Source: Vibrionales bacterium SWAT-3 (GTDB lineage Bacteria; Pseudomonadota; Gammaproteobacteria; Enterobacterales; Vibrionaceae). From it: a stretch of DNA of 43,598 nucleotides. Below, piece after piece: positions 25,959 through 35,260 of the stretch. The DNA is taken from contig AAZW01000040.1 in NCBI GenBank assembly GCA_000169995.1, positions 1-43,598 of the forward strand, read 5' to 3'. Both the position numbers and the translations under genes were made by a program. The notes beneath the pieces are model-generated. The model made no database searches. It saw only the letters and a program-made list of their open reading frames with translations, and was not told where the DNA came from. How positions within the stretch are numbered: the stretch's first letter is position 1; the number at the start of each line of letters is the position of its first letter.

Positions 25959-28109
25959 ATGGCTCTATACAAAGACAGCTCAGCGAGTGACCAAACTAGA
26001 GCGCAAGATTTACTTTCTCAGATGACGCTTGCCGAGAAAGTGGGTCAGCTTTGCCAATCGCCAATGCTGGATTATGACGACAACAAGCAAGAGTATTTGA
26101 TTAAAGTAGAGCAGGGTGCGTACGGCTCGCGAATCCTTGCTGACACGGCGTGGGCAGGTAACGCTCCGGGTGAATCGGTTAACCCGCACCAACTTAATGA
26201 GATCCAAAAGGTGGCGATGGAAAAAAGCCGCCTTGGGATTCCCATCATATTCGCTCGCGATGTAATTTATGGCCAAAAGACAGTGCTGCCAATTCCTTTG
26301 GCTCAAGCATGTTCTTGGAACCCAGCACTGGTTGAAGAAGCTTACGAGTGCATTGCGGCTGAGGCGGCTTCTCTAGGTATCAATTGGACTTTCGCTCCGA
26401 TGCTCGACATTGTTCGAGACCCTCGTTGGGGCCGAGTGATTGAGAGTTCAGGTGAAGACCCGTACCTAACCAGTCAGTTTGCAAAATCCGTAGTGAAAGG
26501 CTTTCAAGGGGATGACCCTTCACAGCCAAATAAGTTGGTGGCGTGTGCTAAACACTTTGTTGGCTACGGTGCATCAGAAGGTGGTCGTGATTATGACACG
26601 ACGGAATTGAGCGACAACACCTTGCACAATGTGCATTTGCTGCCGTTTGCTGCAGCAGTGAAAGCTGGTGTTGCAACCATGATGTCTGGATTTAACGACC
26701 TTGGTGGTACACCGGTAACTGGCTCTCGTCCATTGATTCGAGACTGGCTCAAAGGCGAGCATAAGTTTGATGGCATGGTTGTCAGTGATTGGGGCTCTAT
26801 TTCCGATCTGGAATACTTCCAAGTTGCGAAAGACCCATCGGCTGCGGCATTAAAGGCGTTGGATGCGGGTGTGGATATGGCGATGACGCACGAAGCATAC
26901 GAAGATACCCTTGAAGAGCTGGTCAAGAACAATCCAAGCTTGCAAGAAAATCTAAATGAAGCAGTCTACCGTGTGCTGTTAACTAAGTTCCGCGCTGGGT
27001 TGTTTGAACGACCATACATCGACCCTGAGTTGCATAAGAGCGTGCTGGGTCTCGAAGAGCATCAGCGTAAAGCATTAGCTCTTGCTGAAGAGAGTATGGT
27101 ACTGCTTAAAAACGATGGTGGTTTGCTACCGTTGAACTCGCAAGGCTTAACCATTTCGGTGATTGGCCCCCATGCTCATTCACAGAGGCAGCACCTTGGT
27201 TCTTGGTGTTTAGATGGCAATGCCGACGACGTTGCAACGATAGCCGATGGCATCCAAGCAGCTGCGCCAGAGAATACCGTGATTACTGATTCAAGTGCAT
27301 TCAGTGATGACATGATGGAGTGCGCGCATCGCAGTGATGTCGTCGTGCTGTGTGTCGGTGAAAGCCATCGTCGAACGGGTGAAGCACGTAACATCGCCGA
27401 GCTTGTGCTGCCACCTGGCCAAGAAGAGCTGATTGAGGCCATTGGCAAAACGGGCAAACCTCTGATAGTGGTTCAGTGTACAGGCAGACCTGTACCATCA
27501 CCTAAGAGTGAGCAATACGCCCAGTCACTGGTTTATGCATGGCAAAGTGGTACAGAGACAGGCAATGCGGTCGGTAACCTACTGTTTGGTAATAGTAATC
27601 CGAGTGGCAAACTCACCATGACAGTACCAAGAAGTACAGGGCAAATCCCTATGTATTACGGTCGCAAGCCGATTGGTAAAATGCGTGCGTATCAAGAGTA
27701 CATGCCATATAAGAATGAGCAAGATACACCGCTTTACCCATTTGGTTTCGGTTTAAGCTACTCGCAGTTTGAGTATGGGAAATTGACTGCGGTGACGCCT
27801 GAAATTACAGAGAACGAGAACCTAATTGTTGAAGTTGAAAACACGTCTACGATTGCAGGGCAAGAAGTCGTTCAGTGCTATATCTCTCGCAAAGTCTCTT
27901 CGACGACTCGTCCACAGAGAGAGCTAAAAGCCTTTGCTAAGTGCCATTTAGAAGGGCATGAGCGCAAAACAGTTCGGCTTGAAATTGATGCAGATGACCT
28001 AAAGTTCTACGGCAGCCAAGCGTGTTTCATGTACGAAGAGGGCGAAGTGGATGTGTATGTTGGTGGAAGCAGTTTAGCGACAGACAAAGTTACTGTGACT
28101 CTGAAATAA
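25959..28109 (+). CDS. Glycoside hydrolase family 3 beta-glucosidase (cytoplasmic)
   Basis: A 716-residue GH3 enzyme without signal peptide. The N-terminal barrel holds the family signature FDGMVVSDWGS, with the nucleophile Asp277; conserved substrate-binding segments are GRVIESSGEDPYL and CAKHFVGYG. The C-terminal alpha/beta sandwich carries GESHRRTGEARN, where Glu475 is the probable acid/base, and a fibronectin-type III-like domain ends the protein (about residues 600-716). Next to the phosphorylase, it likely hydrolyses sophorose, which such phosphorylases leave as end product; the Listeria locus has the same pairing. Specificity cannot be read from sequence. It is last in the operon, before a strong terminator. 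Confidence 0.93.
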   Translation: MALYKDSSASDQTRAQDLLSQMTLAEKVGQLCQSPMLDYDDNKQEYLIKVEQGAYGSRILADTAWAGNAPGESVNPHQLNEIQKVAMEKSRLGIPIIFARDVIYGQKTVLPIPLAQACSWNPALVEEAYECIAAEAASLGINWTFAPMLDIVRDPRWGRVIESSGEDPYLTSQFAKSVVKGFQGDDPSQPNKLVACAKHFVGYGASEGGRDYDTTELSDNTLHNVHLLPFAAAVKAGVATMMSGFNDLGGTPVTGSRPLIRDWLKGEHKFDGMVVSDWGSISDLEYFQVAKDPSAAALKALDAGVDMAMTHEAYEDTLEELVKNNPSLQENLNEAVYRVLLTKFRAGLFERPYIDPELHKSVLGLEEHQRKALALAEESMVLLKNDGGLLPLNSQGLTISVIGPHAHSQRQHLGSWCLDGNADDVATIADGIQAAAPENTVITDSSAFSDDMMECAHRSDVVVLCVGESHRRTGEARNIAELVLPPGQEELIEAIGKTGKPLIVVQCTGRPVPSPKSEQYAQSLVYAWQSGTETGNAVGNLLFGNSNPSGKLTMTVPRSTGQIPMYYGRKPIGKMRAYQEYMPYKNEQDTPLYPFGFGLSYSQFEYGKLTAVTPEITENENLIVEVENTSTIAGQEVVQCYISRKVSSTTRPQRELKAFAKCHLEGHERKTVRLEIDADDLKFYGSQACFMYEEGEVDVYVGGSSLATDKVTVTLK

Positions 28110-28150
28110 CCCAAACATGCTTTAGTCAATTCACATAGAAAGCAAAACAG

Positions 28151-28192
28151 AAGAGCCCCCTTTAGGTTACTGTACCCAAAGGGGGCTCTTAT
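28151..28192 (+). terminator. Strong terminator ending the glucan operon
   Basis: AAGAGCCCCCTTT (28151-28163) pairs perfectly with AAAGGGGGCTCTT (28178-28190), 42 bp after the GH3 stop. T- and A-rich flanks suggest it also ends azoR transcription from the other strand. Confidence 0.93.
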
Positions 28193-28237
28193 TTTCTTCT
28201 ATCAAGCGAAGTCAGTGCTTGCTGCGTCGGCTTAGTT

Positions 28238-28822
28238 TTAAACTAGCTCAGCCAGTTGGCTCTGTGCTTCTGAGATGCCTTTTGCTGCTGCGTCTTCACC
28301 CATGTTGAGTGCTTCTGCGTAAACGAATTCGACATCTGTGATACCAACAAAACCAAGTACTGTGCGTAGGTAAGGCGTCATGCTGTCAGTCGCTGCGTCT
28401 TTATGGACGCCGCCACGAGTCGTGACTACGATCGCTTTCTTACCTTCGATTAGACCTTTAACGCCATTCTCTGTGTAAGTGAACGTCACGCCAGCACGAG
28501 CAATTAGGTCAATCCAATTTTTAAGTTGAGTCGGGATAGTGAAGTTGTACATAGGTGCAGCAATCACTAGTGTATCTGCCGCTTTAATTTCTTCGATCAG
28601 CGTGTTAGATAGATCAACAATCGATTGTTGGTCTTGAGATAGGTCTTCCGTCGCGCGAAGTGCAGTCGCTACCGAGAAGTCCAACACTGGTAATGGGGTT
28701 GCAGCCAAATCGCGAACCGTAAGTTTATCTTGGTCTACATTTTTGATGAACTCTTCAACCAGTTTAGTTGATTGAGAGTAGTCGCCTAGGATGCTTGATT
28801 TTAGGGCCAGTACACGAGACAT
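28238..28822 (-). CDS. azoR: FMN-dependent NADH-azoreductase
   Basis: A 194-residue flavodoxin-fold enzyme, close to the 201 residues of E. coli AzoR. FMN-binding segments include SSILGDYSQSTKLVEEF near the N-terminus, PMYNFTIPTQLKNWIDLIARAG (about residues 90-111), and TTRGGVH (about residues 134-140), all characteristic. It reduces azo bonds and quinones with NADH and may protect from electrophilic quinones. It is divergent from hrpA with 195 bp between the starts. No regulatory gene is adjacent. Confidence 0.93.
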   Translation of the reverse strand: MSRVLALKSSILGDYSQSTKLVEEFIKNVDQDKLTVRDLAATPLPVLDFSVATALRATEDLSQDQQSIVDLSNTLIEEIKAADTLVIAAPMYNFTIPTQLKNWIDLIARAGVTFTYTENGVKGLIEGKKAIVVTTRGGVHKDAATDSMTPYLRTVLGFVGITDVEFVYAEALNMGEDAAAKGISEAQSQLAELV

Positions 28823-28951
28823 AATGGGAATCCTTGAATAAGTGTTTTTGTTATGTGATGCATTATAGGCAAACTAAAAACGCTCAAAAGGCGATTTATT
28901 CGCTGAACTTATTCGAAAAAATTGAATGACTGCTAAGTGCCGCTTTCCATT

Positions 28952-28980
28952 ATCTTGTTTTAGCCCTTATGTGCTACAAT
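28952..28980 (+). promoter_or_regulatory. Possible hrpA promoter
   Basis: TACAAT at 28975-28980 is a good -10 (one mismatch) 37 bp before the hrpA GTG. The matching -35 (ATCTTG, 17-bp spacing) is weak. Confidence 0.4.
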
Positions 28981-29017
28981 CGCGCGAGTTTATATAAGAG
29001 AAAGAATAGGACACGCT

Positions 29018-32000
29018 GTGACTTCGTCTCCGGAAAAAGCAGATAAAAATAACCATGTAGCGAATACTAACGCAACATCGGATTCTGCTGCTGATCAAGC
29101 TAATCAAAAAAAGCAAAACAACAAACAACAAGCACCTAAAGCAAGCGCATCTCAAAATAGCCCAGCCTCTCTTCGTAAGGCCTTAAATGAGTGCATGATG
29201 CGCGACCGCTTCCGTCTAAGTAAGCGTATTTCTGGTGCAAGCCGTATTAAGAACGAAAAATCCAAGCATGCTGTTTTCGATGAAATCGCATTAGACATTG
29301 CCCAATCGATGATGACGGCAACCCAGCGTGCTGCGCAAAAACCAACCATTGAATACCCAGAGATTCTCCCTGTTAGCCAAAAGCGCGATGATATTGCGAA
29401 AGCCATTGAAGAAAACCAAGTGGTTATCGTGGCGGGTGAAACGGGTTCGGGTAAAACCACTCAGTTACCTAAGATCTGTTCTGAGCTTGGCCGTGGTCGC
29501 TTTGGCTTAATTGGTCACACTCAGCCTCGTCGTCTGGCTGCGCGTTCGGTTGCGAACCGTATCGCTGAAGAGATGGAAACCCAGCTGGGTGAGTTTGTTG
29601 GTTATAAGGTTCGATTCAACGACCAGATTTCTGACAACACACAAATCAAACTGATGACCGACGGTATTCTACTGGCGGAAATTCAACACGACCGTTTCTT
29701 AAATCAGTACGACACCATCATTATCGATGAAGCGCACGAACGTAGCCTGAACATCGATTTCATCATGGGTTATCTGAAAGAGTTGCTACCAAAGCGTCCT
29801 GATCTAAAAGTGATCATCACGTCGGCAACCATCGACCCAGAGCGTTTCTCTAAACACTTCGACAATGCACCAATCATTGAAGTGTCGGGCCGTACTTACC
29901 CAGTTGATACACGCTACCGCCCATTAGGTGGTGACGACAGCGATTCAGACCGCGACCAAATGGAAGGTATCTTCGAAGCGGTTGATGAGCTGTGTGATGA
30001 AGGCTTAGGCGACATCCTGATCTTCATGAATGGTGAGCGTGAAATTCGTGATACCGCAGACGCACTGAGTAAGCGTAATCTGCGTGATACCGAGATTGTA
30101 CCTTTGTACGCGCGCCTTTCAGCGGGTGAACAGAACCGTATCTTCCAGTCACACACTGGTCGTCGAATTGTACTGGCAACCAACGTAGCAGAAACCTCGT
30201 TAACGGTTCCGGGCATCAAGTACGTAATCGACCCAGGTACTGCGCGTATCAGTCGTTACAGCTACCGCACCAAAGTACAACGTCTACCTATTGAGCCGAT
30301 TTCTCAAGCGAGTGCGAACCAGCGTAAAGGTCGTTGTGGTCGTGTGGCTGAGGGTATCTGTATTCGCTTGTACTCTGAGGAAGATTTCGAGTCACGTCCA
30401 GAGTTTACCGATCCTGAGATCCTACGTACCAACCTCGCGTCGGTTATCCTTCAGATGACGGCACTAGGGCTAGGAGACATTCAAGCCTTCCCATTCGTTG
30501 AAGCGCCAGATAAGCGCAACATTCAAGATGGTGTAAGGCTGCTTGAAGAGTTAGGTGCGATTGCTTCGGGCAAACCAAGTAACAAGAACAAGAACCAAGG
30601 CGACGATACTAAGAAGCTAACGGCAATTGGTCGTAAGTTATCTAAGCTGCCGATCGACCCGCGTTTAGCGCGCATGGTTATCGAAGCGCCAAACAATCGC
30701 TGTCTGCACGAAGTGATGGTTATTGCGTCTGCATTGTCGATTCAAGATCCGCGTGAGCGTCCGTCTGACAAACAGCAATCGTCTGACGACAAGCACAAGC
30801 GTTTCTTCGACAAAGACTCAGACTTCATCACCTTTGTGAACCTGTGGGACTACATCAAGCAACAGCAAAAAGCGCTGTCGAGTAACCAGTTCCGTAAGCA
30901 GTGTAAACAAGATTACCTGAACTACCTGCGCATTCGTGAATGGCAAGACGTGTACTTCCAAATTCACCAAGCAATGCGTGAGCTGGATACCAAGCTCAAC
31001 GATGAACCGGGTAGTTACGATGGCATTCACCAGTCGCTACTATCAGGATTGCTTTCTCACATCGGTATGAAAGACCAAGAGAAGAATGAATACCAAGGTG
31101 CGCGTAATGCACGCTTCCATATCTTCCCTGCGTCTGGCCTATTTAAGAAGCAGCCTAAATGGATCATGTCTGCTGAGCTGGTGGAAACCTCAAAACTTTG
31201 GGGCCGTGTGATTGCTAAAATTCAGCCTGAGTGGATTGAACCATTAGCGAAGCACCTAATTAAACGCAGCTACAGCGAACCACACTGGTCGAAGAAACAA
31301 GCGGCGGTAATGGCACACGAAAAAGTGATGCTTTACGGAATTCCAATTGTTCCGAAACGCCTAGTGAACTATGGCGCGATTGACCCAACGATTAGTCGTG
31401 AGTTGTTCGTGCGTAGTGCACTGGTTGAAGGTGAATGGGAAACCAAGCACGCGTTCTTCAAACAGAACCGCAAACTTCTACAAGAAGTGGAAGAGCTAGA
31501 GCACAAATCACGTCGTCGCGACATCTTGATCGATGATGACGAGCTGTTTGAATTCTACGACCAGCGCGTAGGCGAAGAGGTGGTTTCAGGCCGTCACTTT
31601 GATACTTGGTGGAAGAAAACCAGCAAAGAGACTCCAGAGCTGCTTAACTTCGAGAAATCGATGCTGTTCCGCGGTGATGCAAGCCATGTTACTGATTTAG
31701 ATTACCCGAACTTCTGGCACCAAAATGGCCTGAAGTTAAAACTGAGCTACCAGTTTGAGCCGGGCGATGACAACGATGGTGTAACGGTACACATTCCGCT
31801 ACCTATCTTGAACCAAATCGACCAGAACGGTTTTGATTGGCAGATCCCAGGTCTACGTCAAGAATTGGTGGTTAGCCTAATCAAGTCACTACCAAAGACG
31901 TTACGACGTAACTTTGTACCTGCGCCAAATTACGCCGATGCGTTCTTGGCTCGTGTGACACCACTCGAAGCGCCACTACTGGATTCTCTTGAGAAAGAGC

Positions 32001-33058
32001 TACGCCGTATGACGGGTGTAGAAGTGGTACGAGATGATTGGAAGTTAGACCAGATTCCAGAGCACTTAAAGGTAACATTCCGTGCGGTGGATCATCGCAA
32101 ACGTAAGTTGAAAGAACACAAAGACTTACATGAACTGAAAGAGAGCCTGAAAGACAAAGTTCAAGAAACGCTTTCTAAAGTTGCGGATGACGATATCGAG
32201 CAGCAAAACCTGCATACGTGGAGCTTTGGTGAGTTACCAAAAGTCTACCAACAGAAGCGTGGTGGCTACGATGTAAAAGCCTTCCCAGCGTTGGTGGATA
32301 CCAAAGACAGCGTAGAGATCAAACTGTTCGAGACAGAGCAAGAGCAGATCTCAGCAATGAAATCGGGTCAGCGTCGTTTGATCTTGTTGAACGTGCCGTC
32401 GCCAATCAAATACTTGCACTCGAACTTGCCGAACAAATCGAAACTTGGCTTGTACTTCAACCCATACGGCAAGGTTCTCGATCTTATCGATGACTGTATC
32501 GCTTGTGGTATTGATAAGCTGATCGAAGAGAAGGGCGGTTTGGTTTGGGAACCAGAGCAGTTTGAAGCACTGAAAGAACACGTACGTGCGGAGTTGGGTG
32601 ATACTGTGGTTGAGATTGCTCAGCAGGTAGAAACCATCCTTACTACGGCATTCAGCATTAGCAAGAAGCTGAAAGGGCGTGTGGATCTTTCTATGGCATT
32701 TGCACTTTCTGACATAAAAGCTCAGGTAGAAGGATTGATTTTTAAGGGTTTTGCCACAGAATGTGGATGGAAACGCTTGCCAGATATCCTACGCTATATG
32801 AAGGCAATCGAACGCCGCATGGAGAAGCTGCCAATTGACCCTAACAAAGATCGTTTGCATATGATCAAAGTTGAGTCAGTAATGAATGATTACAAAGAGC
32901 TGCTGAATAAAATTCCAAAAGGGATCGCGGTTCCAGAAAACGTAAAAGAGGTGCGTTGGATGATAGAAGAGCTTCGTGTAAGCTTCTTCGCACAGCAACT
33001 CGGTACGCCTTATCCAGTGTCAGATAAGCGTGTTAAAAACGCTATCGATGCTTGCTAA
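29018..33058 (+). CDS. hrpA: DEAH-box ATP-dependent RNA helicase HrpA
   Basis: A 1346-residue helicase, slightly longer than E. coli HrpA (1300). Motif I GETGSGKT is at residues 140-147, motif II DEAH at 237-240, motif III SAT in VIITSATID, and motif VI QRKGRCGRV follows. After the RecA cores come the helicase-associated region and the large HrpA-specific C-terminal domain (DUF3418-like). HrpA rescues stalled, collided ribosomes by pulling on mRNA. The start is GTG 29018 with AGGA upstream (29006-29009). The extra length is an N-terminal Lys/Gln/Asn-rich, low-complexity stretch (about 50 residues). It is a single-gene unit. Confidence 0.95.
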   Translation: MTSSPEKADKNNHVANTNATSDSAADQANQKKQNNKQQAPKASASQNSPASLRKALNECMMRDRFRLSKRISGASRIKNEKSKHAVFDEIALDIAQSMMTATQRAAQKPTIEYPEILPVSQKRDDIAKAIEENQVVIVAGETGSGKTTQLPKICSELGRGRFGLIGHTQPRRLAARSVANRIAEEMETQLGEFVGYKVRFNDQISDNTQIKLMTDGILLAEIQHDRFLNQYDTIIIDEAHERSLNIDFIMGYLKELLPKRPDLKVIITSATIDPERFSKHFDNAPIIEVSGRTYPVDTRYRPLGGDDSDSDRDQMEGIFEAVDELCDEGLGDILIFMNGEREIRDTADALSKRNLRDTEIVPLYARLSAGEQNRIFQSHTGRRIVLATNVAETSLTVPGIKYVIDPGTARISRYSYRTKVQRLPIEPISQASANQRKGRCGRVAEGICIRLYSEEDFESRPEFTDPEILRTNLASVILQMTALGLGDIQAFPFVEAPDKRNIQDGVRLLEELGAIASGKPSNKNKNQGDDTKKLTAIGRKLSKLPIDPRLARMVIEAPNNRCLHEVMVIASALSIQDPRERPSDKQQSSDDKHKRFFDKDSDFITFVNLWDYIKQQQKALSSNQFRKQCKQDYLNYLRIREWQDVYFQIHQAMRELDTKLNDEPGSYDGIHQSLLSGLLSHIGMKDQEKNEYQGARNARFHIFPASGLFKKQPKWIMSAELVETSKLWGRVIAKIQPEWIEPLAKHLIKRSYSEPHWSKKQAAVMAHEKVMLYGIPIVPKRLVNYGAIDPTISRELFVRSALVEGEWETKHAFFKQNRKLLQEVEELEHKSRRRDILIDDDELFEFYDQRVGEEVVSGRHFDTWWKKTSKETPELLNFEKSMLFRGDASHVTDLDYPNFWHQNGLKLKLSYQFEPGDDNDGVTVHIPLPILNQIDQNGFDWQIPGLRQELVVSLIKSLPKTLRRNFVPAPNYADAFLARVTPLEAPLLDSLEKELRRMTGVEVVRDDWKLDQIPEHLKVTFRAVDHRKRKLKEHKDLHELKESLKDKVQETLSKVADDDIEQQNLHTWSFGELPKVYQQKRGGYDVKAFPALVDTKDSVEIKLFETEQEQISAMKSGQRRLILLNVPSPIKYLHSNLPNKSKLGLYFNPYGKVLDLIDDCIACGIDKLIEEKGGLVWEPEQFEALKEHVRAELGDTVVEIAQQVETILTTAFSISKKLKGRVDLSMAFALSDIKAQVEGLIFKGFATECGWKRLPDILRYMKAIERRMEKLPIDPNKDRLHMIKVESVMNDYKELLNKIPKGIAVPENVKEVRWMIEELRVSFFAQQLGTPYPVSDKRVKNAIDAC

Positions 33059-33201
33059 AGGAATAATGCTAGACGCAATGGCAAGGTTTGGGTATAAATC
33101 TTGCTTATTGCATTACTAATTGAATAGTTATTACATACAGGGCGACTTGGTGGCAATTTATTACCACTCAAGGCCTGCCACTAGGACGAAAAAGGTCGAA
33201 T

Positions 33202-33696
33202 ATGAAAAAAACGTTATTGGCACTAGCACTGCTAGGTGCATCTTCAACAGCAATGGCTGATTCTTGGTTGTACGGCGGCGTAATGGGCGGTCAAAACTCA
33301 TTCGCAGGCGAAGATGAAAACGCAGTGGGCATCCACGTGGGTACAGGTATCCTGCCACTTATCGGTGTTGAAGCAGGTTACTGGGATCTAGGTTCTTTCG
33401 ACAACGTTAGCTACGGCAACCGTGATAAGCAAGGTGTTGACGTAAGCACTGCTTACCTAGCTATCAAACCAAGCATCGACTTCGGTCCTCTTCACGTATA
33501 CGCGAAGGGTGGTCTTCACTCTTACGAAGTGAAAGGCGATAGCTTCAAGCAAGACGACGTTGATATCATGTACGCTGTAGGCGCTGAATACTTCATCTTT
33601 GGTCCACTATCTGTAGGCGCTAGCTACCAAAACTTCAAAATGAAAGATGACGACGCAGGCGTTTTCTCTCTAAACGCAACTATCCACCTACTGTAA
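33202..33696 (+). CDS. Small outer-membrane beta-barrel protein
   Basis: A 164-residue protein with a signal peptide (MKKTLLALALLGASSTAMA) and a barrel of about eight strands, resembling the OmpA/OmpX-type N-terminal barrel or surface-antigen family. Strand signatures alternate Gly, aromatic and charged residues (IGVEAGYWDLGSF, VGASYQNFKMK), and the chain ends NATIHLL, with a C-terminal Leu rather than Phe. No OmpA peptidoglycan-binding domain follows. It is encoded alone, with its own terminator and a codon use typical of well-expressed genes. The function is unknown. Confidence 0.75.
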   Translation: MKKTLLALALLGASSTAMADSWLYGGVMGGQNSFAGEDENAVGIHVGTGILPLIGVEAGYWDLGSFDNVSYGNRDKQGVDVSTAYLAIKPSIDFGPLHVYAKGGLHSYEVKGDSFKQDDVDIMYAVGAEYFIFGPLSVGASYQNFKMKDDDAGVFSLNATIHLL

Positions 33697-33737
33697 TTAG
33701 TCGGTCTTAGTCGCCAAAGAGTTCGTAAGAATTCATA

Positions 33738-33767
33738 AAAAATGCCAGCTTAATTGCTGGCATTTTT
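33738..33767 (+). terminator. Bidirectional terminator after the small barrel gene
   Basis: AAAAATGCCAGC (33738-33749), loop TTAATT, GCTGGCATTTTT (33756-33767). The perfect 12-bp stem has A and T runs on either side, so it serves both the barrel gene and the convergent replication-type gene. Confidence 0.93.
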
Positions 33768-33807
33768 GTATCTGTACACTGTGTTTTTCACACTAGAAAG
33801 CGGGAGG

Positions 33808-34623
33808 CTACTTTTTGCTGTCGAGAATCTGTTGGATTCTTGGATTAAGCGCTTTACCGTGTTTGCTTTCGTACTCTTCACGCTTCAAATCGTTCAAGTT
33901 CTTCACTGAGTTAGCGGCAAGTAGGAATTGTGGTAATTCCGTTTCAAGCATGCCTTTCTCGTCTAAACGCTTCGCTTCCAAGTAGTACTTCTTAAACAGG
34001 CCATCAAGCTTGTTTTCCGCTGTGCGTTTTAAGTCATACAGCTTGTTTTGAATCAGCCATTTCTCAATCTTGTTCGCAGCGGTGCGAGACAATACTCGAA
34101 TGCGGCTATCCAACAGCTCTTCTTCCGTTAGAGAGTCTTTCAGAATCCAAAGCTCACCCATTTGAGGTGGCCAGCTGTTGCCAAGCTGAATACGTTCATG
34201 ACAGTGCATGAGCACGCGGTTAAGCCCGTCAGAATCGACAGAGTTAGCAAACTCAATGAACTTACCGCTTGGTTCACTACCGTATTGGTATTCCCACTGA
34301 GTTTCGTACACGCTCAAGAAAGAGCCGAACACATGGATACACCAATCAGTCAGTTCTAGTTCAGCAGGATCTTGGTCAACGACAGGTACTTGTTGATTTG
34401 AGCCAGTGTCTGATTCAACAACAGGTACCGATGGCGACGAAACTGCCGGTAAAACTTCTGGAACGACTGTAGGCGCAGGATCAGAAGGTTGGCTTTTTGC
34501 CTTTTTGAATGAGCTGCTGCCTGAAGCGTTCAGATGGGCTAAGCTTTTGTCGATACCCATTTCCTTGAGCTTGTCCTGCATTTCCTGAATATTGAGAGGT
34601 CTTCTGCTGTTGTTGTCTTTCAT
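33808..34623 (-). CDS. Phage lambda P-like (helicase-loader-type) protein, putative
   Basis: A 271-residue protein with an N-terminal Pro/Ser/Val-rich disordered region (residues 30-95) and a helical C-terminal domain. The segment RVLMHCHERIQLGNSWPPQMGELWIL followed by a helical region and a terminal LNPRIQQIL resembles the layout of replication protein P of lambdoid phages, in which a similar helical piece precedes PSPGQF. That similarity is from memory and moderate. Its first 47 codons overlap the 3' end of the DnaT-like gene in another frame (34481-34623). GAGAA lies before the start at 34623. Context with a DnaT-like partner suggests a role in primosome assembly or helicase loading, not proven. 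Confidence 0.55.
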   Translation of the reverse strand: MKDNNSRRPLNIQEMQDKLKEMGIDKSLAHLNASGSSSFKKAKSQPSDPAPTVVPEVLPAVSSPSVPVVESDTGSNQQVPVVDQDPAELELTDWCIHVFGSFLSVYETQWEYQYGSEPSGKFIEFANSVDSDGLNRVLMHCHERIQLGNSWPPQMGELWILKDSLTEEELLDSRIRVLSRTAANKIEKWLIQNKLYDLKRTAENKLDGLFKKYYLEAKRLDEKGMLETELPQFLLAANSVKNLNDLKREEYESKHGKALNPRIQQILDSKK

Positions 34624-35260
34624 TTTGCTTCTCGTTAACTAACCAGTACTGCAACTTAGATTCGATGCGAGAGATTGGCATGAGTTCATTGGCTTTGGCT
34701 TTATACCAGAGGACAAATTTTTTCCATATTAAGCTATGGTCACCAGCAAGGCCGGAGAATTTAAATGCACGTTCTGCCCATGTTGGAATGATCTCTTCAT
34801 CCAAATCATGAGTGGAAACCGTGTTGCTGGTCATTGAGCCTCGACTTTGTGGGCGAGGGGCATGCTGCATGTTTTGCATTGGTGCCGGAGCAGGCTGAAA
34901 CTTAGGTGCAGGTGCAGGTGCAGGTGCAGGTGCAGTAGAGTAGACCGGAATACTATTGACCGGTTGAGCCTCAACGGGCGCCGCAGCTTGCTCTTGCTCA
35001 ATGAGCAGTTTGAATACGTGGATCTCTTTTTGATCTCGATAGTCTACTTTTACCTTATCGAGAATACCTTGGTCGACTAGGCACTTAAGGCAGTCGGCTA
35101 AACCAAACGTAGAGAGAGCACAAAGCTGACTTGCCGATTGCAGGCACACATTGGTGTAACCGGATTCATCCGCACCGTCTGCAAGCATCAATAAAACAAG
35201 CTTTTCTGCTGGGCTAGAAGTATTCACTTGCCAAGCTAAATAAGAATATTTGGCGCTCAA
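34481..35260 (-). CDS. DnaT-like primosomal domain protein with N-terminal winged helix
   Basis: A 259-residue protein. The N-terminal 75 residues look like a winged helix (LAWQVNTSSPAEKLVLLMLAD, then LQSASQLCALSTFGLADCLKCLVDQ). A Pro/Ala linker follows, with a hexanucleotide-encoded Ala-Pro repeat. The C-terminal part IPTWAERAFKFSGLAGDH, WYKAKANELMPISR and SKLQYWLVNEK resembles the DNA-binding domain of DnaT. Such proteins bind single-stranded DNA and assist loading of DnaC/DnaB at restart sites in E. coli. The downstream overlapping gene is lambda P-like. Neither is on an obvious prophage, so this is probably a core Vibrio pair. Confidence in the DnaT name is moderate. Confidence 0.6.
   Translation of the reverse strand: MSAKYSYLAWQVNTSSPAEKLVLLMLADGADESGYTNVCLQSASQLCALSTFGLADCLKCLVDQGILDKVKVDYRDQKEIHVFKLLIEQEQAAAPVEAQPVNSIPVYSTAPAPAPAPAPKFQPAPAPMQNMQHAPRPQSRGSMTSNTVSTHDLDEEIIPTWAERAFKFSGLAGDHSLIWKKFVLWYKAKANELMPISRIESKLQYWLVNEKQNERQQQQKTSQYSGNAGQAQGNGYRQKLSPSERFRQQLIQKGKKPTF
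34905..34934 (-). repeat. GGTGCA x5 hexanucleotide tandem repeat in the DnaT-like gene
   Basis: Five exact GGTGCA units run from 34905 to 34934. On the coding strand they give an Ala-Pro repeat in the linker. Gain or loss of units keeps the frame, so it would change linker length only. The reverse-frame ORF over this region is a shadow. Confidence 0.9.

Noticed and set aside
34847..35080. Plus-strand ORF with an Arg-Cys repeat
   Set aside because: It is the reverse reading of the GGTGCA repeat in the DnaT-like gene.
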